Of a DNA stretch of 64,000 bases, positions 55,338 to 64,000 are shown piece by piece. The notes beneath the pieces are model-generated. The model ran no database searches, was not told where the DNA came from, and saw only the letters and a program-made list of their open reading frames with translations. The position numbers were made by a program, and so were the translations under genes. Position 1 is the stretch's first letter. Each line of letters begins with the position of its first letter. Source of the stretch: Bradyrhizobium amphicarpaeae (GTDB taxonomy: Bacteria > Pseudomonadota > Alphaproteobacteria > Rhizobiales > Xanthobacteraceae); NCBI RefSeq assembly GCF_002266435.3, contig NZ_CP029426.2, forward strand, positions 3,874,001 through 3,938,000, given 5' to 3'.

Positions 55338-58058
55338 ATGATGACGAGATTCGGCAACCGCCTCTTTGACCACGCCTTCGTGCGCAGCGGACCAATCCGC
55401 TGGCTGGTGGTGGGCGGCGCCCTGCTGATCGCGGCCATCGCCATAGGCTCGGTCCTGATGGCGCAGAATTTTCGCGAGCGGGCGCTGCGCAACTCCAGCC
55501 GCGAGCTGGAAAACACCGTGCTGCTGCTCGCCCACCATTTCGATCAGCAATTGCAGGATTTCGCGGTCATCCAGAAGGATTTCGTCGATCAGGTCCGCAC
55601 CACCGGAATCGCGGCCGTGGAGGACTTTCGCAAGCGCTTCTCTGGCCCGGACGTCCACCGGATATTGCGCTCGAAGATCGAGGCTCTGCCCTACATCGGC
55701 GACGTCAACATCGTCGATGCCGAAGGCAATCTGATCAACTCGTCGTCGAAATGGCCGGTTCCGAAGGTGAACGTTGCCGATCGTGCCTATTTTCGTACCT
55801 TCAAGTACGATCCCAATTCGCCCGATGTCCTGATCGAGCCGTTGCACAGTCGCATCTCCCGTGCCTGGACCATCCTGGTGGCCCGGAGGATCGTCGGGCC
55901 CAACGGCGAATTCCTCGGTGTCGTCGGACGCGGCATCGAGCCCGCCAATTTCGAGAAGTTCTTCGCCACCGTCGCGCTGGGCGAAGGCGCGACGATCTCG
56001 ATGCTGCATCGGGACGGTACGCTGCTCGCCCGTTATCCCTATTCCAGCGAATTGATGGGACGCAACTTCAAGACTGGTTCGTTCGAGCAGCAGAGGGTTT
56101 TCGGCCTCGATCACTTCGCCGGGCGCTTCGTGAGCCCCGTCGACGGAGAAGATCGGCTGATCTCCTCGCTTGCACTGCCCCATTTCCCGATCCTGATGAT
56201 GGCCACCACGACGCGCGCGGCCGCCCTGACCGACTGGCGCGAGCAGATCGGCATGCTGATCTCGGTCGCCGGCGCCTCCGCGCTCGCCATCGCGGGCGTG
56301 CTGATCGCGGTCGTGCGCAAGTTGCTCGAGCAGCACCGCGCCTCGCGCGAACGGCTGACGCTGGAGAAGCAGCGGCTCGACCGCGCCGTCAACAACATGA
56401 CGCAGGGCCTCTTGCTGTTCGACGCCGGGCAGCGGCTGGTGGTCTGCAACCAGCGCTACATCGAAATGTACGGATTGTCGGCTGAGGTCGTGAAACCAGG
56501 CTCCAGTTTCCACGCCATCATCGCCCATCGCAAGGCGACCGGCTCGTTCGGGGGCGACGTCGACGCTTACGTCGCGCTGGTCCTGAAGGACATTCATGTC
56601 CGCAATTCCATGGTGGTCGACACCGCAGACGGCCGCTCGATCCACATCCTGAACGAGCCGCTTGCCGACGGCGGCTGGGTCGCGACCCATGAGGACATCA
56701 CCGAGCGCCGCCGCATCGAGGAGCGCATCACCCACCTCGCCCATTACGACGCGCTGACCGACCTGCCCAACCGCGCCATGTTCCACGAGCATCTGCGCGG
56801 AGAGCTGGCCGCCGTCGGCAACGGCGAAGAGATCGCAGTGCATTACATCGACATCGACGAGTTCAAGGGCGTCAACGACGCGCTCGGCCATCTCGTCGGC
56901 GACGAGCTGTTGAAATCGGTTGCCGCGAGCCTACGCCGCTGTGCCGGCCCGGCGGATTTCGTGGCGCGGCTCGGCGGCGACGAATTCGCCATTGTCCAGA
57001 GCGCAGTAACGTCGCGCGACCAGGTCGACGACCTCGTCGCGCGGGTCTTCGCGGCCATCCGCACCCCGTTCGACTGCATGGGCCATCATCTCACCACCGA
57101 TGCCAGCGTCGGTATTGCGCTCGCGCCCGAACACGGCACGGTGCTCGACCAGATCCTCAAGAACGCGGACATGGCGATGTACGCCGCCAAGGCGGCAGGA
57201 CGTCGGACCTACCGCTTCTTCGAGCCGGAGATGGATGCCAAGGTGCGCGAGCGCCGGCAGCTTGAGAACGACCTGCGCCATGCCATCGCCCAAGGAAATC
57301 TCGAGGTCTATTACCAGCCCTGCCTCAGCCTGAAGGACGATCGCATCACCGGCTGCGAGGCGCTGGTGCGCTGGCGCCATCCCGAGCGTGGCATGGTCTC
57401 GCCCGCGGAATTCATCCCGATCGCCGAGGATACCGGCCTGATCAACGAGATCGGCGAATGGGTGCTGGCAACCGCCTGCCGCGATGCGGCCGCCTGGCCC
57501 GACGACATCCGCCTCGCTGTCAACGTCTCGCCGGTTCAGTTCAAGAGCGGCACGCTGGCCTTGAAGATCATGGCGGCGCTCGCCGCTTCCAACCTGCCGG
57601 CGAGCCGGCTCGAGCTCGAGATCACCGAGGCGGTGCTGATCCGCGACGACGATGCCGCGCTCGCGATCCTGCATCAGCTCCGCGCCATCGGCGTGCGCAT
57701 CGCGCTCGACGATTTCGGCACCGGCTACTCGTCACTGAGCTATCTGCACCGCTTCCCGTTCGACAAGATCAAGATCGACCGCTGCTTCGTGAGCGACATC
57801 GCCGGGCCCGACGGCTCCGCCAGCATCGTCCAGGCCGTCGTCAATCTCGCGGCCGCGCGCCGCATGACCACCACGGCCGAGGGCGTCGAGACCGAGGAGC
57901 AGCAGCGCCTGCTCCGCGCGCTCGGCTGTTCGGAGATGCAGGGTTATCTGTTCAGCGCCGCGAAGCCCGCCGACAAGGTTTTGGAGCTGTTCGCGCTGCA
58001 TCGCAGCCGGCTCGCCCAGCGGGACGGTCATGCGGGCCGTCGCCGCGAGGTGGGTTAG
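55338..58058 (+). CDS. membrane GGDEF-EAL protein with Cache and PAS domains
   Basis: This 906-residue c-di-GMP enzyme has a first membrane segment (WLVVGGALLIAAIAIGSVLM), an extracellular Cache-like sensor (about 45-300), a second membrane segment (IGMLISVAGASALAIAGVLIA), a PAS-type domain (about 345-460), a GGDEF domain with an intact RLGGDEFAIV active site and a C-terminal EAL domain (CEALVRWRHPERGMVSP, with DDFGTGYSSLSYLHRFP and KIDRCFV). Both catalytic halves look intact. It may both make and degrade c-di-GMP in response to an external ligand. Confidence 0.95.
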   Translation: MMTRFGNRLFDHAFVRSGPIRWLVVGGALLIAAIAIGSVLMAQNFRERALRNSSRELENTVLLLAHHFDQQLQDFAVIQKDFVDQVRTTGIAAVEDFRKRFSGPDVHRILRSKIEALPYIGDVNIVDAEGNLINSSSKWPVPKVNVADRAYFRTFKYDPNSPDVLIEPLHSRISRAWTILVARRIVGPNGEFLGVVGRGIEPANFEKFFATVALGEGATISMLHRDGTLLARYPYSSELMGRNFKTGSFEQQRVFGLDHFAGRFVSPVDGEDRLISSLALPHFPILMMATTTRAAALTDWREQIGMLISVAGASALAIAGVLIAVVRKLLEQHRASRERLTLEKQRLDRAVNNMTQGLLLFDAGQRLVVCNQRYIEMYGLSAEVVKPGSSFHAIIAHRKATGSFGGDVDAYVALVLKDIHVRNSMVVDTADGRSIHILNEPLADGGWVATHEDITERRRIEERITHLAHYDALTDLPNRAMFHEHLRGELAAVGNGEEIAVHYIDIDEFKGVNDALGHLVGDELLKSVAASLRRCAGPADFVARLGGDEFAIVQSAVTSRDQVDDLVARVFAAIRTPFDCMGHHLTTDASVGIALAPEHGTVLDQILKNADMAMYAAKAAGRRTYRFFEPEMDAKVRERRQLENDLRHAIAQGNLEVYYQPCLSLKDDRITGCEALVRWRHPERGMVSPAEFIPIAEDTGLINEIGEWVLATACRDAAAWPDDIRLAVNVSPVQFKSGTLALKIMAALAASNLPASRLELEITEAVLIRDDDAALAILHQLRAIGVRIALDDFGTGYSSLSYLHRFPFDKIKIDRCFVSDIAGPDGSASIVQAVVNLAAARRMTTTAEGVETEEQQRLLRALGCSEMQGYLFSAAKPADKVLELFALHRSRLAQRDGHAGRRREVG

Positions 58059-58366
58059 GATCTCGGTTCGCCCGTCAGGCTTGACGACCGCGGCCGGCCA
58101 ACCTATTCCTTATCTTGCAGCTGCCGAAATGGCGCGGCCGTAGGCGTTACCGTCATCCAACGCGTCCTTTGTCGAGAGGATCCCAGCAGGGAGTTCTCGA
58201 TTCACGAGACGCCACGGTCATATGCCATCACTCCTCCTCTCAGCGGATGTTCACCCGTTCAAGACAACGAAGCTTGCGTGCGCCGCGCTGGCGGTTGTCT
58301 TGCCGGATCGCTCGTCAAAGGGAATCGCAGGATTGCCGTGGCCTTTCTCAATCGAAAGGCACCACC
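58059..58366. other. intergenic region upstream of SDR gene
   Basis: About 308 bp with no family-like frame. A plus-strand frame starting at 58115 runs into the SDR but has no domain before its methionine at 58367. It presumably contains the SDR promoter. Confidence 0.4.
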
Positions 58367-59122
58367 ATGAAGATGACTGGCAACACGATCCTCGTCACCG
58401 GCGGCACCAGCGGAATCGGCCGCGCATTGGCCGCGGCTTTCCACAGCCGCGACAATCGCGTCATCGTAACAGGGCGACGGCAGGCGCTGCTCGACCAGAT
58501 CGTGGCCGAACGGCCCGGCCTGATCGGCCTGCCGCTCGACATTGACGATCCCGCGAGCCTGCAACGTTTGTCGGGCCGGCTCCGGGACGAGTTTCCCGAG
58601 CTCAACGTGCTGATCGCCAACGCCGGCATTTCGCGGTCTGAAGACATGACCTCAGACGTGTGGGATGCCTCAGATGCGGAAGCGATCGTCAGGACAAACA
58701 TTCTGGGCGTGCTGCGCACGACGGCAGCGCTGTTGCCGATCTTGAAGCGACAACCGGACGCCACGATCATCGCGACCAGCTCGAACCTCGCCTTCGTGCC
58801 GCGGGCCGACTTTCCAACCTACTGCGCCAGCAAGGCGTTCCTGCATTCCTGGCTGCAGTCTCTGCGGCACCAGCTTCGCAAGCGGCCCGTCGCGGTACTG
58901 GAGCTCGCGCCGCCCTACGTCCAGACCGAGCTGACCGGCGCGCAGCAGGCCAGCGACTCCCGCGCCATGCCGCTGGCGGCTTACGTTGCGGAGGTCATGC
59001 AATTGCTGGAGCTGGGGGCTCACCCCAACGGTGAGGTACTGGTGGAGCGTGACCGCGCCCGGCGCTGGGCCGAGCGCGACGGCCGCTACGAGGCGACATT
59101 CGCGGCGATGAACCCAGTTTGA
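58367..59122 (+). CDS. SDR-family oxidoreductase (DltE/short-chain type)
   Basis: This 251-residue short-chain dehydrogenase has the cofactor motif GGTSGIGRALAAAF, NAG in IANAGISRSED, catalytic Ser in TSSNLAF and YCASKAF. The C-terminal region (LELAPPYVQTEL) resembles DltE-type proteins. The substrate is unknown. The ATG at 58367 is preceded by GAAAGGCACC and gives the family N-terminus. A bidirectional terminator follows. Confidence 0.9.
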   Translation: MKMTGNTILVTGGTSGIGRALAAAFHSRDNRVIVTGRRQALLDQIVAERPGLIGLPLDIDDPASLQRLSGRLRDEFPELNVLIANAGISRSEDMTSDVWDASDAEAIVRTNILGVLRTTAALLPILKRQPDATIIATSSNLAFVPRADFPTYCASKAFLHSWLQSLRHQLRKRPVAVLELAPPYVQTELTGAQQASDSRAMPLAAYVAEVMQLLELGAHPNGEVLVERDRARRWAERDGRYEATFAAMNPV

Positions 59123-59139
59123 GGCGACGCGCCCGAACG

Positions 59140-59177
59140 TAATCGCCCGGGAGCGGCAACCCACTCCCGGGCGATTA
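59140..59177. terminator. bidirectional intrinsic terminator
   Basis: TAATCGCCCGGGAG (59140-59153), a 10-base loop, and CTCCCGGGCGATTA (59164-59177) form a perfect 14-bp stem. The AT-rich ends (TAAT/ATTA) favour termination in both directions. It lies between the convergent SDR and ctpA genes. Confidence 0.85.
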
Positions 59178-59195
59178 TCTGAACGTCGCGAAGGC

Positions 59196-60533
59196 TTAGT
59201 TCGGTACTGTGGCCTTCGAGGCGGGCTTCGCGGCGACGGCATTGGCGGTCACGCCGTGCAGGAAGTCGAAAGCCGCGTGCAGGGCCTTGTCGTCCTCTTC
59301 CTTCGGCGGAACGTAGGACTGCGATCCGGTCTGCTCGCCGCCCTCGCCGGCCGAGAGATGCCCGCGCATCTGTGACTCCGCCATGGTGTCCATCCGGCCC
59401 TTCAGCTCCGGCGGCACGTCCTGCAGAATCTCGATGTCGGGGGCGATGCCCTGGGCCTGGATCGAGCGGCCCGACGGCGTGTAGTAGCGCGCCGTGGTCA
59501 GCGCCAGCGCGCCATTGCCGGCGCCGAGCGGAATGATGGTCTGCACCGAGCCCTTGCCGAACGAGCGCGTGCCGATGATGGTCGCACGCTTGTGATCGTG
59601 CAATGCGCCGGCCACGATCTCGGAAGCCGAAGCCGAGCCGCCATTGACCAGAACCACCAGCGGCTTGCCCCTGGTCAGGTCGCCGCCATGCGCGGTGAAG
59701 CGCTGCGTCTCTTCCGGATTGCGGCCGCGGGTCGAGACGACCTCGCCGCGCTGGAGGAAGGCGCTCGACACCGACACGGCCTGGTCGAGCAGACCGCCCG
59801 GATTGTTGCGCAGGTCCATCACGTAGCCGGAGAGCTTCTCCTGCGGGACCTGCTTGGAGATCGCGGCGATCGCCTTCTTCAGGCCGTCGGTGGTCTGCTC
59901 GTTGAACGAGGTGACGCGGATATAGCCGATGTCGCCGTTCTCGACGTGGAAGCGCACCGGGCGCACATGGATGATCTCGCGCGTGATCGCAACGTCGAGC
60001 GGGGCGTCCGCGCCCTTGCGCACGATGGTGAGCTTGGTCTTGGTGTCGACCGGACCCTTCATCTTGTTGACGGCCTGCTCGAGCGTCAGGCCCTGCACGG
60101 CCTCGCCGTCGATCTTGCTGATGAGGTCGCCGGACATCAGGCCGGCCTTTGAGGCAGGCGTATCGTCGATCGGCGAGACGACCTTGACGAGGCCGTCCTC
60201 CATGGTGACCTCGATGCCGAGGCCGCCGAACTCGCCGGAGGTGGTCTCCTGCATCTCGGTCCAGGCCTTCGCGTTCATGTAGCGCGAGTGCGGGTCGAGC
60301 GAGGTCACCATACCCGTGATCGCGCCTTCGATCAGCTTGGCATTGTCCGGCTTCTCGACATAGCTGGCCTTGACGCGCTCGAAAACCGTGCCGAACAGGT
60401 TGAGCTGGGAATAGGCGTCATCCGCGCTCGCTGCCGCCCGCGCCGCCCATACACCGCCGTGTGGGCTGGCTACCAGAAGGGTCAGACACGCTCCAGAGAG
60501 CGCGCCCAGGGGGAACAGCAGGGATTTCCGCAT
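59196..60533 (-). CDS. ctpA: C-terminal processing protease (S41 family)
   Basis: This 445-residue exported serine protease has an N-terminal signal/anchor (LLFPLGALSGACLTLLVASP), a PDZ domain (GLGIEVTMEDGLVKVVSPIDDTPAS, about 95-180) and the S41 catalytic domain with catalytic Ser in NGGSASASEIVAGAL and Lys in GTRSFGKGSVQTI. It trims C-termini of periplasmic or envelope proteins. Homologues often lie near envelope-division genes. A tandem 12-bp repeat lies ~50 bp upstream of its start. Confidence 0.95.
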   Translation of the reverse strand: MRKSLLFPLGALSGACLTLLVASPHGGVWAARAAASADDAYSQLNLFGTVFERVKASYVEKPDNAKLIEGAITGMVTSLDPHSRYMNAKAWTEMQETTSGEFGGLGIEVTMEDGLVKVVSPIDDTPASKAGLMSGDLISKIDGEAVQGLTLEQAVNKMKGPVDTKTKLTIVRKGADAPLDVAITREIIHVRPVRFHVENGDIGYIRVTSFNEQTTDGLKKAIAAISKQVPQEKLSGYVMDLRNNPGGLLDQAVSVSSAFLQRGEVVSTRGRNPEETQRFTAHGGDLTRGKPLVVLVNGGSASASEIVAGALHDHKRATIIGTRSFGKGSVQTIIPLGAGNGALALTTARYYTPSGRSIQAQGIAPDIEILQDVPPELKGRMDTMAESQMRGHLSAGEGGEQTGSQSYVPPKEEDDKALHAAFDFLHGVTANAVAAKPASKATVPN

Positions 60534-60891
60534 GGATCGACTGGCCTTCTTGTTTGCTCGGCGGGTTCGCTAGCGCTTGTCTCTCGAGACTTGGAACGAG
60601 ACTTGGAACGGGACTTGGGAGGAAATTTGGGACCCCTTGCAAGTGGCGATCCAGTTTGCTTCTCACAATACCATTCTGGTTTCTTCAAGGCCGGGATGCC
60701 ACGCCGGCGGGTACACCGCAGAAAATGCTTCGTCCGGACCTAAACTTTTGGCAACGTTGCTGGACTGGTCCACCCGTAAGGGGAATCGGTCGACCGGCCC
60801 CCGCCTCGCAGCTATGCGATTTTAGGATAGTTTTGCAGGGCTGGACGGGTTAGGCGATGACATAAAGCTTCAAATTCTCGGGAGGACAACA
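60534..60891. other. intergenic region upstream of ctpA and lldD-like gene
   Basis: About 358 bp of divergent spacer containing a three-unit 12-bp tandem repeat (60586-60621) nearer ctpA. A Trp-rich frame read from the repeat on the plus strand is not a real gene. No RNA or protein gene was recognised; promoters for both flanking genes are expected. Confidence 0.5.
60586..60621. repeat. 12-bp tandem repeat upstream of ctpA
   Basis: Three tandem units GAGACTTGGAAC, GAGACTTGGAAC and GGGACTTGGGAG lie at 60586-60621, with a degenerate fourth (GAAATTTGGGAC) after. They share an ACTTGG core with the array at 10270-10353. Confidence 0.85.
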
Positions 60892-62025
60892 ATGAACGAA
60901 GCACCCCGGATCCAGCCGGAACGGAACGTCGAACTCGGCGCAAGCAGCGAGCCGTTCCAGAACCTGCACGAATTCGTCCGGAAAGCCCGGGCCAACCTCA
61001 ACCAGAACGCCTGGGACTACATCGTCGGCGCTGCCGAGACCGAAACCACCATGCGCCGCAACCGCATGGCGCTGGATGAGATCGCCTTCCGCCCGCGGGT
61101 GCTGCGCGACGTCCGCAAGGTCGACGGCTCGGTCCAGCGGTTCGGCCGGAAGATGCGCCTGCCGGTGGTGATCGCGCCCGTCGGCGCGCTGGAGATCTTC
61201 GATCCCGATGGCGCAGCCAGCGTGGCGCGCGCCTGCGGCACCTTCGGCGCGGCGCACATGCTGAGCTCGGTGTCCGAGCCCGGCCTGGAGAAGACCGCCG
61301 AAGCCGCCCCCGATGCGCTCCGGCTCTATCAGCTCTATGTCCGCGGCGACGACGCCTTTGTCGCCGATGTGGTCAGCCGCACCGAGAAGAACGGCTATGC
61401 CGGCTTCTGCCTGACCGTGGACACCGCCCATTACAGCCGTCGTGAACGTGACATCGCCAAGCGCTATGTTCGCGAGAGCCGCCTGCGCGCCACCGGCGGC
61501 GATTTCCAGAAGGGCCTGGAGTGGCGGACCGTGAAGATGATCAAGGACAAGTTCAAGATCCCGCTGATCCTCAAGGGCATCGCCACCGCCGAGGACGCCC
61601 AGATCGCGGTCGATCACGGTGTCGAGTGGATCTACGTCTCCAACCATGGCGGCCGCCAGCTCGACCACGGCCGCGGCGCCATGCATGTGCTGCCGGAGAT
61701 CGTCGAGGCCGTGAAGGGCCGCGCCAAGATCATGGTCGACGGCGGGATCTGTCGCGGCACCGACATCGTCAAGGCGATCGCGGCCGGTGCGGACCTCGTC
61801 GGCATCGGACGGCTGCAATGCTGGGCGCTGGCGGCGGCGGGCGAAGCCGGCGTCGCGCGGATGCTGGAGTTGCTGGAGGACGAGGTGCTGCGCTGCCTCG
61901 GCCTTTTGGGCGCCACGTCATTCGCAGAGGTCGACAAATCCTGCCTGCATCCGGCGACTGCCACCAACGCGCCGAGCGTGTTCAGCGCATTCCCGCTGTT
62001 CGACCACGATCCGTACCGTTACTGA
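60892..62025 (+). CDS. FMN-dependent alpha-hydroxy-acid dehydrogenase (LldD-like)
   Basis: This 377-residue TIM-barrel flavoprotein has the family motifs DYIVGAAETETT, VIAPVGALEIF, the FMN-binding VDGGICRGTD and catalytic His in VSNHGGRQLDHG. It would oxidise L-lactate or a related alpha-hydroxy acid. It lacks a partner lldR or permease, so the true substrate is uncertain. The GGGAGGACAAC before the ATG fits a start. A HAD phosphatase follows after 8 bp. Confidence 0.92.
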   Translation: MNEAPRIQPERNVELGASSEPFQNLHEFVRKARANLNQNAWDYIVGAAETETTMRRNRMALDEIAFRPRVLRDVRKVDGSVQRFGRKMRLPVVIAPVGALEIFDPDGAASVARACGTFGAAHMLSSVSEPGLEKTAEAAPDALRLYQLYVRGDDAFVADVVSRTEKNGYAGFCLTVDTAHYSRRERDIAKRYVRESRLRATGGDFQKGLEWRTVKMIKDKFKIPLILKGIATAEDAQIAVDHGVEWIYVSNHGGRQLDHGRGAMHVLPEIVEAVKGRAKIMVDGGICRGTDIVKAIAAGADLVGIGRLQCWALAAAGEAGVARMLELLEDEVLRCLGLLGATSFAEVDKSCLHPATATNAPSVFSAFPLFDHDPYRY

Positions 62026-62033
62026 GTGAAAGG

Positions 62034-62663
62034 ATGCAGGTGACAGCGCTCTCTCCCGGCAGCGCCGATGCGCTGCTGTTCGATCTCGGGCGCGTGGTGC
62101 TCGACATCGACTTCTCCAAGGCGATCGCCTGCTGGGCGGGACATGCCGGCTGCCAGCCCGAGGCCATCGTCGCGCGCTATGTGCGTGACGAGGCCTATCG
62201 GCTGCACGAGGTCGGCAGGATCAGCGACGAGGATTATTTCGCCTCGCTGCGTGCTTCGCTCGGAATCGGCATTTCGGACGCGCAATTCCTGGAAGGCTGG
62301 AACGCGATCTTCGCCGGCGAGATGCCCGACATCGCCGAGCTGCTGCCGCGCGCGGCGAAGCAGATGCCGCTCTACGCCTTCTCCAACACCAACCGGCCGC
62401 ATGTCGACTATTTCTCCAGGGAATATGGCGAACTGCTCGGCCATTTCCGCGCGCTGTATCTGTCGTCCAGCATCGGACTGCGCAAACCGGACGCGGAAGC
62501 CTTCGACCACGTCGTCACCGCGATCGGCGTGCCTGCGGAGCGCATCGTGTTCTTCGACGACCTCGCCGAGAATGTCGAAGGTGCGCGGGCACGCGGACTG
62601 ACGGCGGTGCATGTGACGTCGCCACGCGACGTTGGAAACGCCTTGAAGGCGTTGGGCATCTGA
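62034..62663 (+). CDS. YihX-like HAD phosphatase
   Basis: This 209-residue HAD-superfamily hydrolase has motif I as LLFDLGRVVLDIDF, motif II around AFSNTNRPH, and motif III/IV around IGLRKPDAEAF and VFFDDLAENVEGARA. The layout follows YihX-type enzymes, which dephosphorylate sugar phosphates such as glucose-1-phosphate. The ATG at 62034 follows GAAAGG. It lies 8 bp after the lldD-like gene and is probably co-transcribed. Confidence 0.88.
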   Translation: MQVTALSPGSADALLFDLGRVVLDIDFSKAIACWAGHAGCQPEAIVARYVRDEAYRLHEVGRISDEDYFASLRASLGIGISDAQFLEGWNAIFAGEMPDIAELLPRAAKQMPLYAFSNTNRPHVDYFSREYGELLGHFRALYLSSSIGLRKPDAEAFDHVVTAIGVPAERIVFFDDLAENVEGARARGLTAVHVTSPRDVGNALKALGI

Positions 62664-62832
62664 AGCCAGCCCGCCATCGCATCAGACTTGTTGCAGTCCC
62701 GCTTGCAGGGAAAAATATGCAAGAGATGGGGGAACCGGATCGCTTTGTGCATTTTTACACAGAGTTCCGGGAACGTAATACCACCTCTCGGACTCATCAT
62801 TCCGTTGGGAATTCTACGACGGACGTATCGAC

Positions 62833-63036
62833 GTGCTGGGCAAAACCTATCTCACCAGGCAGGCCTCTCTCCTGCTTGAATTCGCCAGAACCACCTCGGA
62901 TTCTGACCTTTCCGCCAAGCTGATCAGCAAGGCCGCCGACCTGAAATCTCAGGCCGACCCGCTGCCGGACAAGGATCAAGGCCCGAGGGCTCCCGATGTC
63001 GCATTCGTCAACCCGGATGCGCCGAGCGGGCGTTGA
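62833..63036 (+). CDS. small helical protein, GTG start
   Basis: This 67-residue protein begins with GTG at 62833 and reads LGKTYLTRQASLLLEFARTT, followed by SDLSAKLISKAADLKSQAD. I recall similar short proteins in Bradyrhizobium with a Leu-rich helix and the AADLKSQAD motif, but know no function. A TAA closes the frame upstream at 62776, so GTG is the only start. It lies 190 bp before moeA. Confidence 0.6.
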   Translation: MLGKTYLTRQASLLLEFARTTSDSDLSAKLISKAADLKSQADPLPDKDQGPRAPDVAFVNPDAPSGR

Positions 63037-63226
63037 CCGATGCATGGCCCCTCCTGCCGACCAGTCCCGTCGTCTGGATGATGCGACGCCAGGCCTGAGT
63101 CTGTCTTCGATACGGGCTGAAAGCGGCAGCATGGTCGCCCTCGTCTGCAATTTTGCCTCCGCCTCCGCGCTCGGTTAGAACACTGTCGGAACATTTCGTC
63201 CGAACGCGCCGAGCAGGAGTTTCGCC

Positions 63227-64000
63227 GTGGCCTTGATGCCGGTTTCCGACGCCCTGGCCGCGGTGCTGGCGGGCGTTGAGCCGCTGCCTGAACAGATGGT
63301 TTCGCTCGACGAAGCCTACCACCGGGTGCTCGCGCGTGACGTCGCCGCGCGGCGCACGCAGCCGCCGCAGGCCATGTCGGCGATGGACGGCTACGCCGTC
63401 CGCGCGGCCGACGCCGCAGCGATCGATTCCAGGTTGACTGTCATCGGTGAGGTCGCGGCCGGCCGTCCGTTCACAGGACGGGTCGGCGCAGGCGAAGCCG
63501 TGCGGATCTTCACTGGCGGTGTCGTTCCGGAGGGCGCGGACGCGGTCGTGATCCAGGAGGACACCATTGCGGACGGCAAGAGCGTCACGATCAAGGAAGC
63601 TGCGATCGTGGGTCGGCACATCCGCCCCGCTGGCGTGGATTTCCGCGAGGGTGACGTCCTCTTGCGCAAGGGGACCCGTCTGACTGAGCGCGATCTCGCC
63701 CTCGCGGCCGGCATGAATCACCCGTATCTCGCCGCCTGCCGACGCCCGAAGGTCGCGATCCTCGCCACCGGCGACGAACTGGTGATGCCGGGCGCCACAC
63801 CCGGGCACGGCCAGATCGTCTATTCCAACGGCTATGCCCTCCACGCGCTCGCCCGCAGCGAGGGTGCCGAGACCATCGACCTCGGTGTTGCCGCCGATAC
63901 GCTGGAGGCCACCACCGCCGGCATCCGCCGCGCGCGCGAAAGCGGCGCCGACATCCTGATCACGACCGGAGGCGCATCGGTCGGTGACCACGACCTGGTC
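63227..64000 (+). CDS. moeA: molybdopterin molybdenumtransferase (partial, C-terminus outside window)
   Basis: About 258 residues are visible before the right edge. MoeA inserts molybdate into molybdopterin. The MoeA motifs AMSAMDGYAVRAADA, EAVRIFTGGVVPEGAD, the MPT-binding KVAILATGDELVMPG and the start of the MogA-like motif TTGGASVGDHDLV are seen. AGGAG at 63215-63219 lies seven bases before the GTG at 63227, which is preferred; ATG at 63236 is nearby. moaC is 8.4 kb upstream. Confidence 0.95.
   Translation, partial: MALMPVSDALAAVLAGVEPLPEQMVSLDEAYHRVLARDVAARRTQPPQAMSAMDGYAVRAADAAAIDSRLTVIGEVAAGRPFTGRVGAGEAVRIFTGGVVPEGADAVVIQEDTIADGKSVTIKEAAIVGRHIRPAGVDFREGDVLLRKGTRLTERDLALAAGMNHPYLAACRRPKVAILATGDELVMPGATPGHGQIVYSNGYALHALARSEGAETIDLGVAADTLEATTAGIRRARESGADILITTGGASVGDHDLV

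Noticed and set aside
60577..60825. A Trp-rich plus-strand frame starting MSLETWNETWNGTWEEIW
   Set aside because: The Trp pattern is a by-product of translating the 12-bp tandem repeat; no start signal or similarity.

Overview
The window is a high-GC alphaproteobacterial chromosome segment, almost certainly Bradyrhizobium or a close relative in the Nitrobacteraceae. The evidence is protein-level similarity throughout, an ExoR-type periplasmic regulator, a lipoyl domain fused to the E1-beta subunit of pyruvate dehydrogenase, and several dispersed palindromic repeats that I associate with this genus. No tRNA, rRNA, CRISPR array, integrase or transposase was seen, so this is ordinary chromosome with accessory patches.

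Layout. 1-7000: dgt (cut by the left edge) divergent from erpA, a hybrid histidine kinase, xthA, exoR and ilvD. 7000-8440: a 1.5 kb gene-free stretch built from repeats and a decayed repeat-derived reading frame. 8440-9600: a MerR regulator divergent from a mercury-transport-like membrane protein and a small membrane protein. 9600-12900: a cobalamin-riboswitch unit, with the riboswitch, a TonB-dependent receptor and an unidentified membrane protein. 12940-20000: a two-component operon (small protein, dual-transmitter kinase, receiver), several small proteins and a class III nucleotidyl cyclase. 20100-24800: a lytic transglycosylase, an orphan tricarboxylate-binding protein and threonine synthase.

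24970-50315 is a conserved housekeeping backbone on the minus strand: tpiA, secG, pyrG, kdsA, eno, ftsB, pdhA, pdhB, pdhC and lpdA. Accessory genes are threaded through it: a deaminase and a DUF5076 protein inside the pdh cluster; an aldehyde dehydrogenase with an AcoR-like regulator; an FMN reductase, an MBL hydrolase, an AraC/SDR pair and a quinone-reductase-like dehydrogenase; queF with a binding protein; and a glutaminase-STAS-cNMP fusion. 50538-54858 is a plus-strand run ppiD-trpD-trpC-moaC. It is followed by a lone Flp pilin, a GGDEF-EAL protein, an SDR, ctpA, a lactate-dehydrogenase-like flavoprotein, a HAD phosphatase and moeA (cut by the right edge).

The most unusual signals are not single genes. 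First, short tandem repeats of 12-17 bp sit at the very ends of genes (TonB receptor stop, tpiA stop, moaC start, ctpA upstream, ftsB upstream, AraC N-terminus), and several share an AGACTTGG core. Second, a 36-bp direct repeat (31/36 identical) flanks the araC-SDR pair and gives the AraC protein the same C-terminal tail as the neighbouring dehydrogenase. Third, the cobalamin-controlled unit holds an uncharacterised inner-membrane protein that is a good candidate for B12 uptake.
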